A program made the translations under genes and the position numbers. Positions 26,744 to 35,550 of a DNA stretch of 64,000 nucleotides are shown here, one piece after another (the stretch's first letter is position 1; each line of letters opens with the position of its first letter). The notes under the pieces are model-generated. The model saw only the letters and a program-made list of their open reading frames with translations. It searched no databases and had not been told where the DNA came from. Source of the stretch: Vibrio xiamenensis (GTDB taxonomy: Bacteria; Pseudomonadota; Gammaproteobacteria; Enterobacterales; Vibrionaceae); the NCBI RefSeq assembly GCF_900100015.1, contig NZ_FNDD01000011.1, positions 1 through 64,000 of the forward strand, in the 5' to 3' direction.

Positions 26744-28450
26744 ATGGCACAAATAACTCGCCAAGCTTACGCCGATATGTACGGTCCAACCGTCGGTGAC
26801 AAAGTGCGACTGGCGGATACCGAGCTTTGGATTGAAGTCGAGGAGGATTTCACCACCTACGGCGATGAAGTCAAATTTGGCGGCGGCAAAGTGATTCGCG
26901 ATGGTATGGGGCAAGGGCAGAAATGCCGCAGCGAGGTGGTGGATTGCGTAATAACCAACGCCTTGATTCTTGATCACTGGGGAATCGTCAAAGCCGATAT
27001 CGGCATTAAAGATGGCAACATCGCCGCGATTGGCAAAGCCGGTAACAGCGATATTCAACCTGATGTGACGATTCATATCGGTGCCAGCACCGAAGTCATT
27101 GCCGGTGAAGGTCATATCGTGACCGCAGGTGCCATCGATGCTCACATCCATTTTATCTGCCCGCAGCAAATCGAAGAGGCGCTGATGTCGGGTACCACCA
27201 CTATGATTGGCGGCGGCACAGGGCCTGCCACCGGTACTAACGCCACGACGTGTACGCCGGGTGCGTGGAATTTGTCGCAGATGCTGCGCAGCACCGATTT
27301 GCTGCCGATGAATTTTGGTTTTTTGGGCAAAGGCAACGCCAGTTTGCCCGAAGCCCTTGCCGAGCAGCTCGAAGCGGGCGCGTGCGGTTTAAAGCTGCAT
27401 GAAGATTGGGGCACCACCCCAGCCTCGATTGATAACTGCTTAGCGGTGGCGGAAAAATATGACGTTCAGGTGGCCATTCACACCGATACACTTAATGAAT
27501 CCGGCTTTGTTGAAGACACCTTAGCCGCGTTTAAAGATCGCACTATTCATACCTATCACACCGAAGGGGCAGGTGGTGGTCATGCTCCGGACATTATTGT
27601 CGCGTGCGGCCAGCCTAACGTGTTGCCGTCTTCGACCAACCCGACGCGCCCGTACACGGTCAATACCGTTGATGAGCATCTCGATATGTTGATGGTCTGT
27701 CACCACTTGGACCCGAATATTCCCGAAGATGTGGCGTTTGCCGACTCACGAATTCGTAAAGAGACCATCGCCGCGGAAGATATTTTGCACGACCTTGGCG
27801 CGTTTTCGATGATCGCATCCGACTCCCAAGCCATGGGCCGCGTCGGTGAGGTGATTTGCCGCACTTGGCAGACCGCGCACAAAATGAAGATCCAGCGCGG
27901 TTTTTTACCCGAAGATGAAGCGCGCCAAGCGGATAACTTTCGCGCCAAGCGTTTTATCGCCAAATACACGATCAATCCGGCGATTGCCCATGGCATCAGC
28001 CATCGGGTGGGGTCGCTGGAGGCGGGTAAACTGGCCGATATTGTGCTGTGGAAGCCGGCGTTTTTTGGTGTCAAGCCGGCGCTGATCATCAAAGGTGGGT
28101 TTATCGCCGCGGCGCCGATGGGCGATGCTAACGCTTCGATTCCAACCCCGCAGCCAGTGCATTATCGCTTGATGTTTGGCGGCTTTGGCAGTGCAGGCGC
28201 GGCGACGTCGGTGACCTTCACCAGCCAAGCTGCGGTCAACAATGGTCTGCGGCAAACGCTCAGTCTGCAGCGCCGCATTGAGGCGTGTATTCACTGTCGT
28301 GATGTGACCAAAAATGACATGGTGCACAACAGCTATATGCCAGTCATCCGTGTTGATCCGCAAACCTATGAGGTGATGGCCGATGGGGTGCTATTGACTT
28401 GCGATCCGGCGAGCGAGCTGCCACTCGCCCAGCGCTACGCACTGTTTTAA
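26744..28450 (+). CDS. ureC: Urease subunit alpha, catalytic nickel subunit
   Basis: 568 residues, normal length. It hydrolyses urea to ammonia and carbamate with a dinickel centre. All key residues are present: the metal His pair in [11 protein letters not shown], the carbamylated Lys in [12 protein letters not shown], His ligands in [12 protein letters not shown] and [12 protein letters not shown], the mobile-flap Cys-His in [13 protein letters not shown], and the Asp ligand in [14 protein letters not shown]. The enzyme should therefore be active. It follows ureB by 17 nt with AAGGAGAG before the ATG. Confidence 0.97.
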   Translation: MAQITRQAYADMYGPTVGDKVRLADTELWIEVEEDFTTYGDEVKFGGGKVIRDGMGQGQKCRSEVVDCVITNALILDHWGIVKADIGIKDGNIAAIGKAGNSDIQPDVTIHIGASTEVIAGEGHIVTAGAIDAHIHFICPQQIEEALMSGTTTMIGGGTGPATGTNATTCTPGAWNLSQMLRSTDLLPMNFGFLGKGNASLPEALAEQLEAGACGLKLHEDWGTTPASIDNCLAVAEKYDVQVAIHTDTLNESGFVEDTLAAFKDRTIHTYHTEGAGGGHAPDIIVACGQPNVLPSSTNPTRPYTVNTVDEHLDMLMVCHHLDPNIPEDVAFADSRIRKETIAAEDILHDLGAFSMIASDSQAMGRVGEVICRTWQTAHKMKIQRGFLPEDEARQADNFRAKRFIAKYTINPAIAHGISHRVGSLEAGKLADIVLWKPAFFGVKPALIIKGGFIAAAPMGDANASIPTPQPVHYRLMFGGFGSAGAATSVTFTSQAAVNNGLRQTLSLQRRIEACIHCRDVTKNDMVHNSYMPVIRVDPQTYEVMADGVLLTCDPASELPLAQRYALF

Positions 28451-28567
28451 ATGCGTTGCCTGAAGAATATCCATCTTATCGCCAGCATTGTTTACAACCT
28501 AGCACTGTTTATAACCCAGTATGGTTTACAACAAAGATGGCTGGCTAAATTGTTAAGGAGAACCAGT

Positions 28568-29071
28568 ATGTTAAAAGTGGTTGGACGTTCCGAGCACTAC
28601 CATGGCGCGGTATTGGATAATGTGGTTTTGCCCTATGCGCTGCGCCAGAAAGGACGCTTTCGTGCTCTCAGCCAATCGAACTTGGATGTCGGCTTTTTTC
28701 TCACTCGGGGCGACGTGCTCCATGACGGTGACTTTCTCCATACTGAATGTGGGCAAGTGCTGCAAGTGGTCGCTGAGAAAGAGGCGGTGGTGACTGCAAG
28801 CTGCAGCGATTGGCAGACTTTTGCAAAAGCGTGTTATCACATGGGCAATCGCCATGTCCCGATGGCCATTGGTGAACGCTGGCTGCGTTTTCAGCCCGAC
28901 CATGTACTGCAAAATATGGTTGAGGTGCTTGGCTTAACCTGCCGCGCCCATCAAGCCGAGTTCACCCCCGAAAATGGCGCTTACCACAGCTCTCACGGCG
29001 GAGCTGGTGGTCACAGCCATCATCATGAGCACGATGATCACGGCCATTCCCATTCGGGGCACCATCACTGA
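28568..29071 (+). CDS. ureE: Urease accessory protein UreE, nickel chaperone
   Basis: About 167 residues. The N-terminal peptide-binding domain begins MLKVVGRSEHYHGAVLDNVV and the metal-binding domain contains CYHMGNRHVPMAI, with the conserved nickel His. The last 25 residues are His-rich (HSHHHEHDDHGHSHSGHHH) and would store extra nickel. The ATG at 28568 has a strong AAGGAG site; a longer frame from 28451 has none and is rejected. That leaves a 117-nt gap after ureC. The stop codon overlaps the ureF start (TGATG). Confidence 0.94.
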   Translation: MLKVVGRSEHYHGAVLDNVVLPYALRQKGRFRALSQSNLDVGFFLTRGDVLHDGDFLHTECGQVLQVVAEKEAVVTASCSDWQTFAKACYHMGNRHVPMAIGERWLRFQPDHVLQNMVEVLGLTCRAHQAEFTPENGAYHSSHGGAGGHSHHHEHDDHGHSHSGHHH

Positions 29072-29739
29072 TGGAGATCCATGCGTTGCTTTCGGTGCTG
29101 CATTTAAGCAGCCCAAGCTTACCGATTGGCGCGTTCGCCTACAGCCAAGGGCTGGAAGGCGCGGTGGAGCTTGGGTTAGTCAACAACGAGGCCAGTTTAA
29201 TCAAATGGCTTGAGCCGATTTTGACCCGCGCGCAAGCCAACCTTGATTTGCCTGTGCTGGCGCGCTGCTACCGAGCGTGGCAGCGAAACGACACCGAAAC
29301 TACCGAAATTGCTCATTGGCAGGCGATTTTGCTCGCCAATCGCGAAACCGCAGAGCTGGTGATGGAGGAGCAAAAACTCGGTTTGACACTTCGCCGCTTG
29401 CTGAAAAGTCTAGATGTTGAGCTTAGCGAGCAAACCCAAGGCTTAAGCTACTTGCCTTTGTATGCCAAGGCTTGCGTGCATTTTCGCGTGCCGCTTGAGG
29501 CGGCGATGACCGGTTGGCTGTGGAGCTGGCTGGAAAATCAGGTGATGGCCGCATGTAAAACGGTGCCGCTGGGTCAAACCTCGGCGCAAACCGTGCTGCT
29601 GGCGTTAATGCCCGCTATTGAAGACGCCATCGCCCACGGGCTGGAGGTGGACGATGACGAGATCGGTTTGACACTACCCAACTTTGCCATGGTCAGCGCC
29701 TGGCATGAAACCCAATATTCACGACTGTTTAGGAGTTAA
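29071..29739 (+). CDS. ureF: Urease accessory protein UreF
   Basis: 222 residues, mostly helical. It binds UreD and UreG in the activation complex and acts on the fidelity of GTP hydrolysis. The [18 protein letters not shown] motif near the N-terminus is diagnostic. The start overlaps the stop of ureE by one base, so translation is coupled. Confidence 0.93.
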   Translation: MEIHALLSVLHLSSPSLPIGAFAYSQGLEGAVELGLVNNEASLIKWLEPILTRAQANLDLPVLARCYRAWQRNDTETTEIAHWQAILLANRETAELVMEEQKLGLTLRRLLKSLDVELSEQTQGLSYLPLYAKACVHFRVPLEAAMTGWLWSWLENQVMAACKTVPLGQTSAQTVLLALMPAIEDAIAHGLEVDDDEIGLTLPNFAMVSAWHETQYSRLFRS

Positions 29740-29741
29740 GG

Positions 29742-30407
29742 ATGAGCTCAGAATGTTTACGTGTTGGCGTCGGCGGCCCAGTCGGCTCTGGCAAAACCGC
29801 GCTGCTGCGCCAACTGTGCAGCGCGATGCGCGAGCACTACGATTTGGCGGTGGTGACCAATGATATTTACACCAAAGAAGATGCCGAATTTTTAATGCGC
29901 CATGAGGCGCTTGAGTCGGACCGCATTATGGGGGTGGAAACGGGCGGCTGTCCGCACACCGCGATTCGCGAAGATGCGTCGATGAATCTTGCAGCGATTG
30001 ATGAGTTGCTCCAGCGCCACCCCAATCTTGAGTTTGTGCTGGTGGAGAGCGGCGGCGATAACTTAAGCGCCACTTTTAGCCCTGAACTATCGGATTTAAC
30101 CCTGTATGTGATTGATGTGTGCGCAGGCGACAAAATTCCGCGCAAAGGTGGGCCTGGGATCACTAAGTCAGATCTTCTGATCATCAACAAAACCGACCTT
30201 GCGCCTATGGTCAACGCCTCGCTTGAAGTAATGGAGCGCGACGCGCGCAAAATGCGCGGCGATAAGCCGTTTGTGTTTACTAACTTGATTCGCGGTGACG
30301 GCTTGCAAACCATCATCAATTTTATTGTGGAGCAAGGCATGCTCGCCAAGCGAGATGTCAATGTGCGGGTGACTGAGCCTGGGACCGCGCCCGAAACTGC
30401 AGTATAG
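29742..30407 (+). CDS. ureG: Urease accessory GTPase UreG
   Basis: 221 residues. SIMIBI-class GTPase whose GTP hydrolysis drives nickel insertion. P-loop [14 protein letters not shown], metal-binding Cys-Pro-His in [16 protein letters not shown], Walker B-like [18 protein letters not shown], and NKTDLAPMV as the guanine-specificity motif. Only 2 nt separate it from ureF. Confidence 0.96.
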   Translation: MSSECLRVGVGGPVGSGKTALLRQLCSAMREHYDLAVVTNDIYTKEDAEFLMRHEALESDRIMGVETGGCPHTAIREDASMNLAAIDELLQRHPNLEFVLVESGGDNLSATFSPELSDLTLYVIDVCAGDKIPRKGGPGITKSDLLIINKTDLAPMVNASLEVMERDARKMRGDKPFVFTNLIRGDGLQTIINFIVEQGMLAKRDVNVRVTEPGTAPETAV

Positions 30408-30463
30408 CCGGCAAATCAGCTCGGTATTTTAACAACTGGATATCAAAAAATAGGGAGTATTTT

Positions 30464-31027
30464 ATGGTTATTGGTACACGTCAATGGGTGCTCGCTGGCG
30501 CCGTGACTTTGCTCAGCGCGCCATGTTTTGCCCATGTAGGCCATCTTGGTGAACATGGTATGCAGGCGAGTTTTACAACTGGCTTTTTGCACCCGTTAAC
30601 TGGGCTTGACCACTTAACGGCGCTGATACTGATTGGCATTTTTGCCGCCAGCTATTCAAGCCGTAAAGCAGCGCAGATTATCGGCTGCTTTGCCCTCGCG
30701 TTGATAGGCGGATTTTTTGTTGGCGTTGAGTGGTCGAGTGCTCATCAGGTGGAAGGTTTGGTGACCGTGTCACTTGTCATTCTGCCAATTGCGGTTTACG
30801 CGCTGCGTAAAGGCGGTGCGATGCGCTGGGTTGCGATGCTCGCCATCGCGGCATTTAGCGCCTGTCATGGACTGGTTCAAGGCGCGGAAGCGATTGGCGC
30901 AGTCAGCGAATTTGGCTTTGGCTCGCTTACCGCCAGTGTGTTGGTGATGACGGCAACCATGCTAATAGCGCGCTGGATAAAAAGCGCGAGCCGCGAGTTG
31001 CACTGCGCCAAGCGTCGCCGTAATTGA
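30464..31027 (+). CDS. ureJ: HupE/UreJ family membrane protein
   Basis: 187 residues with a signal peptide (AGAVTLLSAPCFAHVG) and about six hydrophobic helices. His/Asp-containing segments typical of HupE/UreJ are present: HVGHLGEHGMQASF at the mature N-terminus, FLHPLTGLDHLTALILIGI, and ACHGLVQGAEAI. HupE/UreJ proteins are thought to take up nickel. The short gap after ureG and the single terminator that follows place it as the last gene of the urea operon. Confidence 0.88.
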   Translation: MVIGTRQWVLAGAVTLLSAPCFAHVGHLGEHGMQASFTTGFLHPLTGLDHLTALILIGIFAASYSSRKAAQIIGCFALALIGGFFVGVEWSSAHQVEGLVTVSLVILPIAVYALRKGGAMRWVAMLAIAAFSACHGLVQGAEAIGAVSEFGFGSLTASVLVMTATMLIARWIKSASRELHCAKRRRN

Positions 31028-31061
31028 GCGGCGATCAGGTCTAGCAATCAATCGAATAAGC

Positions 31062-31089
31062 CAAAAGGGAAGTGTCAGCTTCCCTTTTG
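31062..31089. terminator. Terminator ending the urt-ure operon
   Basis: Perfect 11-bp stem CAAAAGGGAAG/CTTCCCTTTTG with loop TGTCAG, 34 nt after the ureJ stop. The A- and T-rich arms would also stop transcription of the converging acidic-protein gene. Confidence 0.9.
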
Positions 31090-31121
31090 TCATCTGGCAT
31101 TCATTGAGTGTTGGCTAAACG

Positions 31122-32168
31122 TTAAGCGGCAACAAGATCATCAACTTCGTTCATCAGCAGAGTGTAAGTCGCGCCATCGTCGGTGGTTACAGTTATGGTT
31201 GAATATTCATCGCTGTCGAAGTTAAGCTCTTCTAAGTAATCTTGTTGCGCGTCGCTCAGCGATGAAACGCTGGCGTCAAGGATATCCGCGCCGAATTCGA
31301 CGTAGGTATCTTCAATAATCAGTCCTATTTCGCTTGTGCTATTTTGTTCGAGTGAATTTGCAGTGAGGCTAAGCGTCACGCCATCAGAGGTGATGATTTC
31401 AAAGTTTTCAAAATCGAGGTCATCGGTATCAACCAACAAGGTCAAAGTGTCGGTATCGTCACCCCCATCGACGTAGCGCAGTTGGTCGCTGCTGACGCTA
31501 TGAGTTAAATCGTAGGTGAAGGTATCGCGATATTCACCTAAATCGACGTAAAACTCCGTCCACTGCGTTGAGGTGTCACGGCTGCCGTCGTCTTGGCTGG
31601 CGGTAAATGTCACTTTATCACTACCAAGGCCGGTATAGACTTCAAACAGGTTACTCCACGAATCACCATTACTATGCGGAGCAATAATGATATCGGTACT
31701 ACTAACCATCTGATAGGTTATACCTTCATCAGCAGGATCACCGCGAGTATTGCGAGTATCGATATAGCCACGCTTAGCATCGTTGATAACTAATGTTTGA
31801 TCTCCATCGTAGCCATATGGTTCAGCGGTGCCGTAATAGTCGTTAATAAAGTAAACATCGACAAAGTTATTGATCTCCACATAGCCTTCTTCAACGTCAT
31901 ACATGGCGATCTCTTTTAAGCCTTCTGCATTCCACGTACTTAAATTGGTAGCTTCAATACTGTACTCAAAGCAGTATACGCAGTAACGCTCTTCGGTTTT
32001 TGTCACGCTTAGAACATCATCAACATAGCCGTACACCCAAGTCCCTTCAGGCTGCGACTCTAGTGGGCCAGAAATGTACTCGAAAGTGGGTGAAAAACTG
32101 TTATCGGCGTTGAGATTTTGCGCCGAGCCGCTGCCGTCGGTGTTGGTGGTGCCGATATAGATAGTCAT
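31122..32168 (-). CDS. Acidic protein of unknown function, paralogue A (RTX-like)
   Basis: 348 residues, very rich in Asp, Glu, Thr and Tyr, with no signal peptide and no membrane helix. It starts MTIYIGTTNTDGSGSAQNL and shares long blocks with the upstream gene: EINNFVDVYFINDYYG, LVINDAKRGYIDTRN, PHSNGDSWSNLFEVYTG and VDGGDDTDTLTLLVDTDDL. The last block resembles a single RTX/haemolysin-type calcium motif. The hydrophobic-acidic end (YTLLMNEVDDLVAA) would fit a type I secretion substrate, but no secretion genes are nearby. GAGGAG precedes the ATG. I do not recognise a family; secretion is an inference. Confidence 0.65.
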   Translation of the reverse strand: MTIYIGTTNTDGSGSAQNLNADNSFSPTFEYISGPLESQPEGTWVYGYVDDVLSVTKTEERYCVYCFEYSIEATNLSTWNAEGLKEIAMYDVEEGYVEINNFVDVYFINDYYGTAEPYGYDGDQTLVINDAKRGYIDTRNTRGDPADEGITYQMVSSTDIIIAPHSNGDSWSNLFEVYTGLGSDKVTFTASQDDGSRDTSTQWTEFYVDLGEYRDTFTYDLTHSVSSDQLRYVDGGDDTDTLTLLVDTDDLDFENFEIITSDGVTLSLTANSLEQNSTSEIGLIIEDTYVEFGADILDASVSSLSDAQQDYLEELNFDSDEYSTITVTTDDGATYTLLMNEVDDLVAA

Positions 32169-32196
32169 AAAGTTCTCCTCATTTCAGATAGCAAGG

Positions 32197-33321
32197 TTAA
32201 CCAAGCGTCAGGTCGTCTACGCTATTCATCAGCAGAATGTAGGTGCCTTCCTCGGTCGTTACGCTGACTGAGTAGAATTCATCGCTGCTGATCCATGAAT
32301 TAGAACCCCCGTTATAACTGTATTGCTGCCAGTCTGTGGTTGAGTCTAAATACTCGAGTTGCTCCTCACTCAATTCATAAATTTCAACGCTGGTGATGTC
32401 TTGCGAAAATTTAACAGAGGTATTGTTAATGATCAGTCCAAGCTCGGTTTGATTATTGGCAAGCAGTGATTGGTCTAGGTAAATACTGTTGTTGTTTGAA
32501 CTGATAAGTTCAAAATTGACAAATTCTAAGTCGTCGGTGTCAACGCGTAGGAAAAGTGCGTCATTTCCGTCACCACCATCGACAAAACGCTGTTGGTCGT
32601 CATTCACGCTATGAGTTAACTCGTAGATAAAAATGTCGTTGTCTTCGCCAAGGTCAACTTTAAATTCGGTCCATTTGGTCGAGGTATCCGTCTCGCCATC
32701 TTGTTGTGACGTAAAATAGACGGTGTCTTCCGCGTAACCTGTGTAGATTTCAAATAGGTTACTCCAAGAAGCGCCATTACTGTGCGGCCGAATAGTAATA
32801 TTCGACCAACAGGTGGTGGTGTCCATTTCATTATAACCGTCAAATGTGTAGCCGTAGTCCGGGCTATCTTCACTGAAGACACGAGGATTACCTTCCGAGT
32901 TTCTGGTATCGATGTAGCCTCGTTTAGCATCGTTGATGACAAGCTTTTGATACCCATCATGCCCGGTTCCCCAGATTCCGTAGTAGTCGGATATAAACGT
33001 AACATCGACAAAATTATTAATTTCTATGTAGCTGTCATCGAGGTTATATAGGGCAATTTCTTTTAAATTTGCTGAGTTCCAATTCGAAAGGTTGCTCGCT
33101 GCAAAGCTGTATTCAAAGTTAGCCACGCCAAATTTTTCTATGGTTTCAGTGATGCTTAGATTTTCATCGATGTAGCCATTCACCCACACACCTTCTAATG
33201 CCAGTTCGTCATCGTCTGGTCCGGAAATGGAGTCAAAGGGAATCAGAAAGCTATTAGCTGAACTGAGGTCTCTGGCTGACCCTGTGCCATCGGTATTGGT
33301 GGTGCCAACATAAACAGTCAT
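32197..33321 (-). CDS. Acidic protein of unknown function, paralogue B (RTX-like)
   Basis: About 374 residues and first gene of the pair; 28 nt separate it from paralogue A. It starts MTVYVGTTNTDGTGSARDL. The ATG at 33321 is preferred to 33325 because AAGGAG is then 8 nt away and both paralogues begin identically. It carries VDGGDGNDALFLRVDTDDL, closer to a true GGxGxD calcium motif than its sister. It has an extra segment around residues 150-170 and a Trp/Tyr/Ser-rich insert near the C-terminus (QQYSYNGGSNSWISSDEF). The ending TYILLMNSVDDLTLG parallels that of paralogue A. Function unknown. Confidence 0.65.
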   Translation of the reverse strand: MTVYVGTTNTDGTGSARDLSSANSFLIPFDSISGPDDDELALEGVWVNGYIDENLSITETIEKFGVANFEYSFAASNLSNWNSANLKEIALYNLDDSYIEINNFVDVTFISDYYGIWGTGHDGYQKLVINDAKRGYIDTRNSEGNPRVFSEDSPDYGYTFDGYNEMDTTTCWSNITIRPHSNGASWSNLFEIYTGYAEDTVYFTSQQDGETDTSTKWTEFKVDLGEDNDIFIYELTHSVNDDQQRFVDGGDGNDALFLRVDTDDLEFVNFELISSNNNSIYLDQSLLANNQTELGLIINNTSVKFSQDITSVEIYELSEEQLEYLDSTTDWQQYSYNGGSNSWISSDEFYSVSVTTEEGTYILLMNSVDDLTLG

Positions 33322-33575
33322 ATTCATTACTCCTTATATTTGCAGGGATATTGGATTTTTATAGGAGGAACTATTGGCAGTATAGGTAGCGCGAACTTGG
33401 CTTAGGTCAATCTGCGTATGATTGGTACTTTTATCCTCCTTTAGCGTGAGTAGGTATTTGGTTTAAGGGGGAAATAAGAATGGTTTCGCCAGTGATTAAA
33501 GCGCTTTGAGAAGGATCAATTTAGTCAATGCTAAATCAGGTTTTTGGATGAAAAACTCGCGGTCAAAGAGGGTAA

Positions 33576-33932
33576 TTAAGATGAGTGCATTTTTCGTAGG
33601 TATTGATGAAGAAAACGGGTATCGATGCCTTTGATGCGCATCTTAAGCTCTAGTTGATGAATTTTTCCTAGTGCCACTCTTTGTTCCTTCGAATCGGGCT
33701 CACATTGCGCCACCAGATCGCAAAGCTCTAAAGCTTGATTACGTTGTTCAAGCTCTGGGGGAATAAAACCGGCGTTTTTTAATATTCGATACCCCATGCG
33801 TAAATGCTCGGGCACCATGCTGTCATCATCGATATTCAGTGGCTCGCCTTTACCGGGCAGATCGTCCATCTGTCCTTCATTTATTGCCTGTTGAATACGC
33901 CGCTCTGCCAGTTGGTCAAACAATATACTCAT
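33576..33932 (-). CDS. DUF1992 (DnaJ homologue subfamily C member 28-type) protein
   Basis: 118 residues, cytosolic. The DUF1992 core is FDQLAERRIQQAINEGQMDD followed by LPGKGEPLNIDDDSMVPEHL and MGYRILKNAGFIPPELE. No J domain is present. The family is widespread in Proteobacteria and its role is not established. No ribosome site is obvious before the ATG. Confidence 0.85.
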   Translation of the reverse strand: MSILFDQLAERRIQQAINEGQMDDLPGKGEPLNIDDDSMVPEHLRMGYRILKNAGFIPPELEQRNQALELCDLVAQCEPDSKEQRVALGKIHQLELKMRIKGIDTRFLHQYLRKMHSS

Positions 33933-34055
33933 TGGTCTGTGGTTAAATTTAGGTTTGAGTGAGCTTTCGATTAGCTTACGCCTTCATTAATAACATTCAA
34001 GGCAAGGCGTAAAGATTTCGCCCAATTCTCAGCATCGATTGAAAATGAATGAAAA

Positions 34056-34074
34056 GAGGCTCAAAAAGAGCCTC
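34056..34074 (-). terminator. Terminator of the aau operon
   Basis: On the minus strand the 7-bp stem GAGGCTC/GAGCCTC with a TTTTT loop is followed by TTTTC. It lies 34 nt beyond the stop codon of the last cytochrome gene. Confidence 0.7.
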
Positions 34075-34107
34075 GTTGTTTTAGGTGAGCTGGCCATGAC
34101 TAAGCGA

Positions 34108-34557
34108 TTAAGGCCAAGGATAATTGCCGGTTGCGATGCCTTGTTTATCAAAGCGTGCAACAATTGCTCGGCGGTATTTGACCACATCGGCGAGCGGTTT
34201 TTTGAGAATATTATCCACTTCCGCTGTCGTGTATGGCTTGGTTTTGCTTGGCTCGCCCCATTTATCATTGAGGTAGTTCATCAGGGTCGCTAACTCTTGA
34301 TGAGACAGCCCAGATGATGCCACGCCAGGGACATTCATCAAATACACTCGACCTTGCTTATCGGCCATAAAAGTTCCTAAATAGCCGGGCAATGGTGGCA
34401 CGCCGCCGGGTACCGAACCACCACCTTGCAGGGTATGACAGCCAGCGCATTTCAGAATGTAGTTCTGCTCTGGTGTGTTACCCAGCGCCTGGGCTGCAAG
34501 TGGCAAAATGCACGCACTCAAAAGTGCCAAGCGTGCACTCCATTTATGCACTTTCAT
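34108..34557 (-). CDS. Periplasmic c-type cytochrome, second of the amine dehydrogenase operon
   Basis: About 149 residues with a signal peptide (ARLALLSACILPLAAQALG). A single haem-binding CAGCH motif follows in ILKCAGCHTLQGGG; the sequence then has PGGVPPLPGYLGTF and VYLMNVPGVASSGLSHQELA, with Met as a possible second ligand. The ATG at 34557 has GGAGG 8 nt upstream and lies 4 nt after the previous stop. Its place in the operon suggests a role in passing electrons from the amine dehydrogenase, or in maturing it. Confidence 0.85.
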   Translation of the reverse strand: MKVHKWSARLALLSACILPLAAQALGNTPEQNYILKCAGCHTLQGGGSVPGGVPPLPGYLGTFMADKQGRVYLMNVPGVASSGLSHQELATLMNYLNDKWGEPSKTKPYTTAEVDNILKKPLADVVKYRRAIVARFDKQGIATGNYPWP

Positions 34558-34561
34558 GGTA

Positions 34562-34999
34562 TTAACCTCCGCTACGGAGCTTATGCAATTCACCGTGAGT
34601 CAGTGGTTTTTGCTTATATTGGTCGATAAGTGCTTCACTTGGACCGCCTTTTAACTGGTTGACGTCATCGATAATATAGTGAGTGATTTGCACTAAATCG
34701 GCTGACGACAAGAAGCTTTGTGGTGGCATGGCAAACCCTTGATAGGTTTTACCTAACGACTCAATTTTTCCGCTCATTCCGCCTGTTACCACACCCGCGA
34801 TATAGTTATCACGATGGGCGCCAAGCTTGGTCCATAAATCGGGGTTGTGTAACGAGGGGGCAAGCCCCTCGATACCGTGCGCATCAGCACCATGACAACC
34901 AGAGCAGTTGGCGGTAAACAGTTCTTGACCTGTTTGCGCCGCCGCTGCGCCAGACAACATGCAACCTACAATCAGTGCTAATGACACGCGTTTATTCAT
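34562..34999 (-). CDS. Periplasmic c-type cytochrome, likely electron acceptor of the amine dehydrogenase
   Basis: About 145 residues with a signal peptide (SLALIVGCMLSGAAAAQ). One CSGCH haem motif occurs in FTANCSGCHGADAHG, and the axial Met is probably in QGFAMPPQSFLSSADL. The ATG at 34999 lies inside the last codons of aauA (8-nt overlap), so translation is coupled. In known TTQ dehydrogenases electrons leave to a copper protein or cytochrome c; no azurin or amicyanin gene is seen here, so this cytochrome is the natural candidate. Confidence 0.86.
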   Translation of the reverse strand: MNKRVSLALIVGCMLSGAAAAQTGQELFTANCSGCHGADAHGIEGLAPSLHNPDLWTKLGAHRDNYIAGVVTGGMSGKIESLGKTYQGFAMPPQSFLSSADLVQITHYIIDDVNQLKGGPSEALIDQYKQKPLTHGELHKLRSGG

Positions 35000-35531
35000 T
35001 GGCAAGCCCCACTAATGCAGCAACGGTACAGTGATAACCTTTATTGGTATTCGCCATACACCAGTTGATATCGTTATGAAGGCCCATACGGTATCCTGGG
35101 CGTTCTCGTTCACTATTGAGGCAAGACGTTGAGGTGTTCACAATAGCTTTACCACAGCAGTCGTTATACGACACTAAGTAGCTCTTGTTGTCGTTTGGAT
35201 TGAGACAGGTGCCGATCCAAGCCACTTTCGATGCTTCAGAGCCAGGAGGGCAAGTAGAAATACTGCCGCCTGAGTTGGCGCACAAGTTGCCGTCTAGGGC
35301 ACAGTAACGCCAATATTCACAGCTGGTGTCGTCATCGGTTGGACCTTCGGCGGCGTAAACTTTGCCCGAGCTGCGATCAAAAGGCAGCAGGGGTAATACG
35401 CTTGCGCCGACAAAGACTTTGCCCGCTTTCGACAAAAAGTTACGACGGCCAATATGACGGGCAGAGTGGCGAACGCTCTTCTCTGACAGCCTATCCATGG
35501 CATTAAAAATTATTTCGCTGAGTTTTTTCAT
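34992..35531 (-). CDS. aauA: Aromatic-amine-type dehydrogenase small (TTQ) subunit
   Basis: About 179 residues. A Tat-type signal has RRNFLSKAGKVFVGASVLP. The mature part matches the light chain of aralkylamine/methylamine dehydrogenases. The two tryptophans that form tryptophan tryptophylquinone are present in SKVAWIGTCLNP and NDINWCMANT. The two key Asp residues are in CALDGN and YNDCCGK. RERPGY and HNDINWCMANT are closer to aromatic amine dehydrogenase than to methylamine dehydrogenase as I remember them. Ten Cys remain instead of twelve. The ATG at 35531 is chosen for the Tat signal and the GGAGA site. The enzyme would oxidise amines such as tyramine or phenylethylamine in the periplasm. 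Confidence 0.9.
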   Translation of the reverse strand: MKKLSEIIFNAMDRLSEKSVRHSARHIGRRNFLSKAGKVFVGASVLPLLPFDRSSGKVYAAEGPTDDDTSCEYWRYCALDGNLCANSGGSISTCPPGSEASKVAWIGTCLNPNDNKSYLVSYNDCCGKAIVNTSTSCLNSERERPGYRMGLHNDINWCMANTNKGYHCTVAALVGLANE

Positions 35532-35550
35532 AGAAGGTTCTCCACAACTC

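Noticed and set aside
28451..28567. Extended UreE starting right after ureC
   Set aside because: It has no ribosome site and adds 39 residues that UreE proteins lack; the ATG at 28568 has AAGGAG.
34108..35005. One of the two cytochromes as MauG
   Set aside because: MauG is a di-haem protein of about 350-400 residues; these have one CxxCH each and fewer than 150 residues.
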